The translations under genes were made by a program, and so were the position numbers. A stretch of DNA of 64,000 nucleotides from Rhodococcoides corynebacterioides (GTDB taxonomy: Bacteria; Actinomycetota; Actinomycetes; Mycobacteriales; Mycobacteriaceae): the NCBI RefSeq assembly GCF_019834675.1, contig NZ_JABUBU010000010.1, positions 1 through 64,000 of the forward strand, written 5' to 3'. Below are positions 60,242 to 64,000 of the stretch, piece by piece. The notes beneath the pieces are model-generated. The model made no database searches. It was not told the DNA's origin and worked only from the letters and a program-made list of their open reading frames with translations. Each line of letters begins with the position of its first letter. The first letter of the stretch is position 1.

Positions 60242-60646
60242 TCAGCTGCTGCAGATCTTCCAAGCCTCGTCCTGACGCACGGCGTTCCAGGTCAGGGTCT
60301 GCTCGCTGCCGTCAAGGGTGACGGTGACGTCCACCTCGGCGGCGTCACCGTTCACCCGCACCTCGTCGATCGTCTCGAGCTCGACCGACTCGGCGTCACG
60401 CAACGGCGCGTTCACGATGCCGGCGCACTGCAGGGAGCTCAGCCGGTCGCCGTCGTTCTGCCCGGCGGCCTCGACGTACTCGGCGACCACCGTGCCCACC
60501 CGCTGGTTCTCGCTCACGTTGTCCTCGGGCGAGCGGGTCAGCGAGAGCACCGCGACGATGATCGCCACCACGGCCACCACCGCAGCCGCCGCGAGGAACG
60601 GGGCTGCGGTGGAACGGCCAGCGGGTTCGGGCTCGGGTGTGGTCAT
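60242..60646 (-). CDS. Small membrane-anchored protein with NTF2-like domain
   Basis: 134 residues. A short cytoplasmic N-terminus rich in Pro/Glu, one helix (FLAAAAVVAVVAIIVAVLSL, ~17-36), and an external domain of ~90 residues with the DUF4878/NTF2-like pattern (VAEYVEAAGQNDGDRLSSLQ, VNGDAAEVDVTVTLDGSEQT, EAWKICSS). Two Cys residues could form a disulfide. Function unknown. 13 bases after the reductase gene, so probably its partner in one operon. Confidence 0.7.
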   Translation of the reverse strand: MTTPEPEPAGRSTAAPFLAAAAVVAVVAIIVAVLSLTRSPEDNVSENQRVGTVVAEYVEAAGQNDGDRLSSLQCAGIVNAPLRDAESVELETIDEVRVNGDAAEVDVTVTLDGSEQTLTWNAVRQDEAWKICSS

Positions 60647-60659
60647 GCCCGGCAGTCTC

Positions 60660-61739
60660 TCACCCCTCCAGGGTCGGGTAATCGGTGTAACCCTCGGCGC
60701 CGCCGCCGTAGAAGGTGCTCTCGTCGGGAGTGTTCAGCTCGGTGTCGTGGGTCCAGCGCGTCACCAGATCCGGGTTCGCGATGAACGGGCGCCCGACGGT
60801 CACCGCGTCGGCCACGCCGTCGGCGACCAGGGTCACCGCGTCCTCCCGCGTGGTGGGCTTCTCGAAACCGGTGTTGAGCACCAGCGGACCCGACCACGCG
60901 GACCGGATCTTGCCGAGGAACGGATCGTCCGGCGAAACGAGGACGTGCAGGTAGGCCAGGCCGAGACCGTCGATGCCGTCCAGCAGTGCCTCGTAGGCGC
61001 CCGTCGTGTCGTCCTCGGCGATGCCGCTGGCCGTCGACCCGGGTGAGATGCGGATGCCCACGTGTCCGGCGCCGATCGCGTCGGCGACGGCGCGGGTCAC
61101 CTCGACCACCAGACGCGCCCGGTTCGCCGGGCTCCCGCCGTACGCGTCGGTGCGGGTGTTGGCGCCGTCCGCGAGGAACTGGTGCAGCAGGTAGCCGTTG
61201 GCGGCGTGGATCTCGACGCCGTCGAGACCGGCCGCGATCGCGCGTCGGGACGCGTCGACGAACTCGGCGACGACGCCCGGCAGTTCCTCCGCCGTCAACG
61301 CCCGCGGCGTCGGGATGGGCTGCTCCCCGGATGCGGTGACCATGTCGATGCCGGGGGCGATCGCCGACGGCGCGACCGACTCCTCTCCGGTGTTGTCCGG
61401 GTGCGAGACGCGTCCGGCGTGCATCAGCTGCACCACGATTCGTCCGCCGCCGCCGTGCACGGCGTCGGCGATGCGCGCCCAGCCGGCCTGCTGTTCGTCG
61501 GTGTGGATGCCGGGGGTGTTCAGGTAGCCCTTGCCGACGGCGGACGGTTGCGTGCCCTCGGACACGATCAGTCCGGCGCCGGCCCGCTGCCGGTAGTACT
61601 CGACGTTGAGATCGTTCGGGGTGCCGTCGGGCTCACTGCGGTTGCGGGTGAGCGGGGCCATCCACACGCGGTTGCGGGTGGCGATGGCCCCCGCCTCGAG
61701 TGGCTGGAGAATCGGGGAGTCGGGGCCTAGTTCGGTCAC
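60660..61739 (-). CDS. Old-yellow-enzyme alkene reductase (NemA-like)
   Basis: 359 residues, FMN TIM barrel. RNRVWMAPLTRNR, VQLMHAGRVSHP, DGVEIHAANGYLLHQFLADG (His/Asn substrate pair), ANRARLVVEVTRAV, RISPGSTASGI and DAVTVGRPFIANPDLVTRW are conserved. It reduces activated C=C bonds or nitro groups with NAD(P)H. GTG at 61739. Divergent from fprA. Confidence 0.94.
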   Translation of the reverse strand: MTELGPDSPILQPLEAGAIATRNRVWMAPLTRNRSEPDGTPNDLNVEYYRQRAGAGLIVSEGTQPSAVGKGYLNTPGIHTDEQQAGWARIADAVHGGGGRIVVQLMHAGRVSHPDNTGEESVAPSAIAPGIDMVTASGEQPIPTPRALTAEELPGVVAEFVDASRRAIAAGLDGVEIHAANGYLLHQFLADGANTRTDAYGGSPANRARLVVEVTRAVADAIGAGHVGIRISPGSTASGIAEDDTTGAYEALLDGIDGLGLAYLHVLVSPDDPFLGKIRSAWSGPLVLNTGFEKPTTREDAVTLVADGVADAVTVGRPFIANPDLVTRWTHDTELNTPDESTFYGGGAEGYTDYPTLEG

Positions 61740-61908
61740 GGGTGGTGCCTTTCCGGGGGTTTCGTCGGACTGTCTCTATTCGTCGCCACAACGGTGCCTC
61801 GACTGTTCGATGCCGATTCCCTACCGCTGACCTGGCGCACCGCGGCCCCCACCTGTTCATTTATGCTTGGCTGTCCGCCTCGTTCGATCGTTAGGTAGAT
61901 CCACGCTG

Positions 61909-63288
61909 ATGACTGACCAGACCCGCCCGCTTCGTGTGGCCATCGTGGGCGCCGGCCCGGCCGGTATCTACGCCGCCGACGCGCTCATGAAGTCGGACCA
62001 CAACGTGTCCGGTCCCGGCGTGAGCATCGACCTCTTCGAGCGCATGCCCGCCCCCTTCGGCCTGATCCGCTACGGCGTCGCGCCGGACCACCCGCGCATC
62101 AAGGGCATCATCACCGCGCTGCACAAGGTGCTCGACAAGCCGCAGGTCCGCCTGCTCGGCAACATCGACTACGGCACCGACATCGACCTGCCGACGCTGC
62201 GCCGCTTCTACGACGCCGTCATCTTCTCCACCGGCGCCAACGCCGACCGCGAACTGAAGATCCCGGGCATCGACCTCGACGGCAGCTACGGCGCCGCGGA
62301 CTTCGTCTCCTGGTACGACGGCCATCCCGACGTGCCCCGCACCTGGCCGCTCGACGCAAAGAAGGTCGCCGTGCTCGGCGTCGGCAACGTCGCGCTCGAC
62401 GTCGCCCGCGTGCTGGCCAAGACCGGCGACGAGCTGCTCCCCACCGAGATCCCGGCCAACGTGTACGAGGGCCTGAAGGCCAACAAGGCCGTCGAGGTGC
62501 ACGTGTTCGGCCGCCGCGGTCCCGCGCAGGCCAAGTTCACCCCGCTCGAACTGCGCGAGCTCGACCACTCGCCCAACATCGAGGTCATCGTCGCGCCCGA
62601 GGACATCGACTACGACGAGGGCTCGGAGAAGGCCCGTCGCGAGTCCAAGCAGGTCGACATGGTGGCCAACACCCTGCAGGACTGGGCCATCCGCGACCAG
62701 GGCGACCGCCCGCACAAGCTGTTCCTGCACTTCTTCGAGTCGCCGCACGAGGTGCTCGGCGAGAACGGCAAGGTCGTCGGACTGCGCACCGAGCGCACGG
62801 AACTCGACGGCACGGGCAACGTGACGGGCACCGGCAAGTACACCGACTGGGACGTCCAGGCCGTGTACCGCGCCGTCGGCTACCTGTCGCAGAACATCGC
62901 CGACCTGCCGTTCGACGAGCTCGCGGGCACCATCCCCAACGAGGCCGGCCGCGTGCTGAACAACGACGGCACGCCGTTCCCGTCCACCTACGTCACCGGC
63001 TGGATCAAGCGCGGCCCGGTGGGCCTCATCGGCCACACCAAGGGCGACGCCAACGAAACCGTCGCCAACCTGCTGGCCGACGCGCCGTCGTTCGCCGGCG
63101 CGGAGGAGCCCGCCGAGGACGCGGTGACGTCGTTCCTCGAGTCGAAGAACATTCCGTTCACCACGTGGGACGGCTGGTACCGGCTCGACGCCCACGAGCG
63201 CAGCCTGGGTGAGCCCCAGGGCCGCGAGCGGGTCAAGGTCGTCGAGCGCGAGGACATGCTCCGCGCCAGCGAGCCCGACAAGATCTAG
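61909..63288 (+). CDS. fprA: Ferredoxin/adrenodoxin-type NADP+ reductase FprA
   Basis: 459 residues. FAD motif IVGAGPAGIYAADAL, FGLIRYGVAPDHPRIK, ATGx-type segment FSTGANADRELKIPG, NADP motif VLGVGNVALDVARVLAK, FGRRGPAQAKFTPLELREL and GWIKRGPVGLIGHTKGDANE match mycobacterial FprA. It transfers electrons between NADPH and ferredoxin. ATG at 61909; TAGGTA near 61892 may be the -10. Its stop overlaps the convergent gene in CTAG. Confidence 0.96.
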   Translation: MTDQTRPLRVAIVGAGPAGIYAADALMKSDHNVSGPGVSIDLFERMPAPFGLIRYGVAPDHPRIKGIITALHKVLDKPQVRLLGNIDYGTDIDLPTLRRFYDAVIFSTGANADRELKIPGIDLDGSYGAADFVSWYDGHPDVPRTWPLDAKKVAVLGVGNVALDVARVLAKTGDELLPTEIPANVYEGLKANKAVEVHVFGRRGPAQAKFTPLELRELDHSPNIEVIVAPEDIDYDEGSEKARRESKQVDMVANTLQDWAIRDQGDRPHKLFLHFFESPHEVLGENGKVVGLRTERTELDGTGNVTGTGKYTDWDVQAVYRAVGYLSQNIADLPFDELAGTIPNEAGRVLNNDGTPFPSTYVTGWIKRGPVGLIGHTKGDANETVANLLADAPSFAGAEEPAEDAVTSFLESKNIPFTTWDGWYRLDAHERSLGEPQGRERVKVVEREDMLRASEPDKI

Positions 63289-64000
63289 ATCCGGACCGCC
63301 AGCAGGCGTCCTTCACGCTCCTCCTTGCGAGCGTGTTCGTTGAAATCCGGTGCGGCGCACGCGAACAGCGTGCGCCCATCGGATCCACCGAATCCGCAGG
63401 CGAACACGCCGGTGTCGAAGGCCAGCTCGTCCACGACGCCGTCGCCCTCGCGGATCTGCACGATGCGCTGGTTCAGCGCGTCGGCCGCCCACAGCGTGCC
63501 GTCCGGTCCCAGCGCGCAGCCGTCGGGTGCCATTACCACCTCGCCGATCCCGGTGGCCATGTCGGTCGACTCCGGCATCGGCCCCAGCACCGCCCAGTCC
63601 CGACGCGGGCCCAGCACGCCGTCGGCACCGATCCGGAACGCGGAGATCCTGTTGCCGAGGGTCTCGTCGACCAGCAGGTCGCCGTCGGCGGTCACCGCCA
63701 TCCCGTTGGGGAAGTGCAAGTCCGTCGCGTCCTCGTGGACCGACCCGTCGGGCTCGACGCGCAGGAGCGACGCCGTCTCGATCGGGGCGAGGTTCATCAG
63801 GTCGAAGCCGAAGTTGCCCACGTACGCGCGGCCGTCGGCGTCGACGTGCATGTCGTTGGCGTGACCGGTGGCGTGCGCCGAGAGATCCGCGTGCTCGACG
63901 AGGCTGCCGTCGGTCTCCCGGCGCAGGACCTTCCGGTCCCGCATCGACACCACCAGCAGTCGACCGTCGGGCAGCCAGCCGAGGCCCGACGGCTGCTCCG
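63285..64000 (-). CDS. SMP-30/gluconolactonase-like protein (5' end outside window)
   Basis: Partial: the C-terminal ~237 residues of a six-bladed propeller. LGWLPDGRLLVVSMRD, GHANDMHVDADGRAYVGNFG, LHFPNGMAVTADGDLLVDET, APDGCALGPDGTLWAADALN and DTGVFACGFGGSDGRTLFAC give the metal-binding Asn/Asp and family pattern. It probably hydrolyses a sugar lactone or related ester. The reading frame stays open to the window edge, so the start lies beyond 64000. Confidence 0.88.
   Translation of the reverse strand, partial: EQPSGLGWLPDGRLLVVSMRDRKVLRRETDGSLVEHADLSAHATGHANDMHVDADGRAYVGNFGFDLMNLAPIETASLLRVEPDGSVHEDATDLHFPNGMAVTADGDLLVDETLGNRISAFRIGADGVLGPRRDWAVLGPMPESTDMATGIGEVVMAPDGCALGPDGTLWAADALNQRIVQIREGDGVVDELAFDTGVFACGFGGSDGRTLFACAAPDFNEHARKEEREGRLLAVRI

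Overview
The window is 64 kb of high-GC actinobacterial chromosome. Its gene order places it in the Mycobacteriales, most probably Rhodococcus or a close relative. From memory of the M. tuberculosis map, the order groEL2, psd-pssA-AAA ATPase, the YbdK-type ligase, sodC, the LytR_C/VirR-like gene, DUF3263, def, a GNAT, xthA, thiD, an LpqL-like peptidase, thiG-thiS-thiO/thiE, a Nudix gene, glnX-glnH-pknG, ackA-pta and fgd matches the Rv0407-Rv0440 segment, inverted, with metZ and its rhodanese partner (Rv0390/Rv0391) further on. Many genes overlap by 4 bases. About 17 show a -10 hexamer 6-8 bases before the start codon, the pattern of leaderless mRNAs.

Layout: 1-6.4 kb has a DUF559 nuclease-fold gene flanked by two copies of a 16-bp palindrome, groEL2 under two CIRCE operators, a DUF6764 exported protein, a LysR/DUF5997 pair, a small unknown gene and DUF1304. 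6.4-10.4 kb is an envelope-stress locus: a six-gene operon of Asp23-type proteins, an AmaP-like anchor, a mini HPD protein and a 59-residue membrane protein, divergent from an ECF sigma factor and one more Asp23-like gene. 10.4-19.2 kb has an SRPBCC protein, a sugar-dehydrogenase lipoprotein, GlsB behind a SigB/SigF-type promoter, phosphatidylserine synthesis and decarboxylation (pssA, psd) next to a double AAA ATPase, a PEP-mutase-like enzyme and a large membrane protein. 19.4-25.8 kb is a complete Mrp Na+/H+ antiporter operon (A/B fused, C-G).

25.8-40.3 kb holds the YbdK-type ligase, sodC, the VirR-like gene, def, xthA, two small GNATs, thiD, a class III cyclase, an M28 peptidase, an ABC exporter and the thiamine genes with a TPP riboswitch between thiO and thiE. 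40.3-51.6 kb holds the Nudix gene, the GlnX-GlnH-PknG nutrient-sensing module, an inactive-looking EAL-DICT protein, and ackA, pta and fgd. 51.8-64 kb holds a membrane protein, a 2OG-Fe oxygenase, an Eis-like acetyltransferase, a HAD phosphatase with isochorismate synthase, metZ with rhodanese, an MFS exporter, an old-yellow-enzyme reductase, FprA and a truncated SMP-30-like gene.

The most system-like unit is the ECF sigma/multi-Asp23/HPD locus. The other striking feature is the number of short in-frame minisatellites: 30 bp in pknG, 27 bp shared antisense by xthA and a GNAT gene, 27 bp in the eis-like gene, and 24 bp spanning two convergent stop codons. No rRNA, tRNA, insertion sequence, prophage or CRISPR array was seen.
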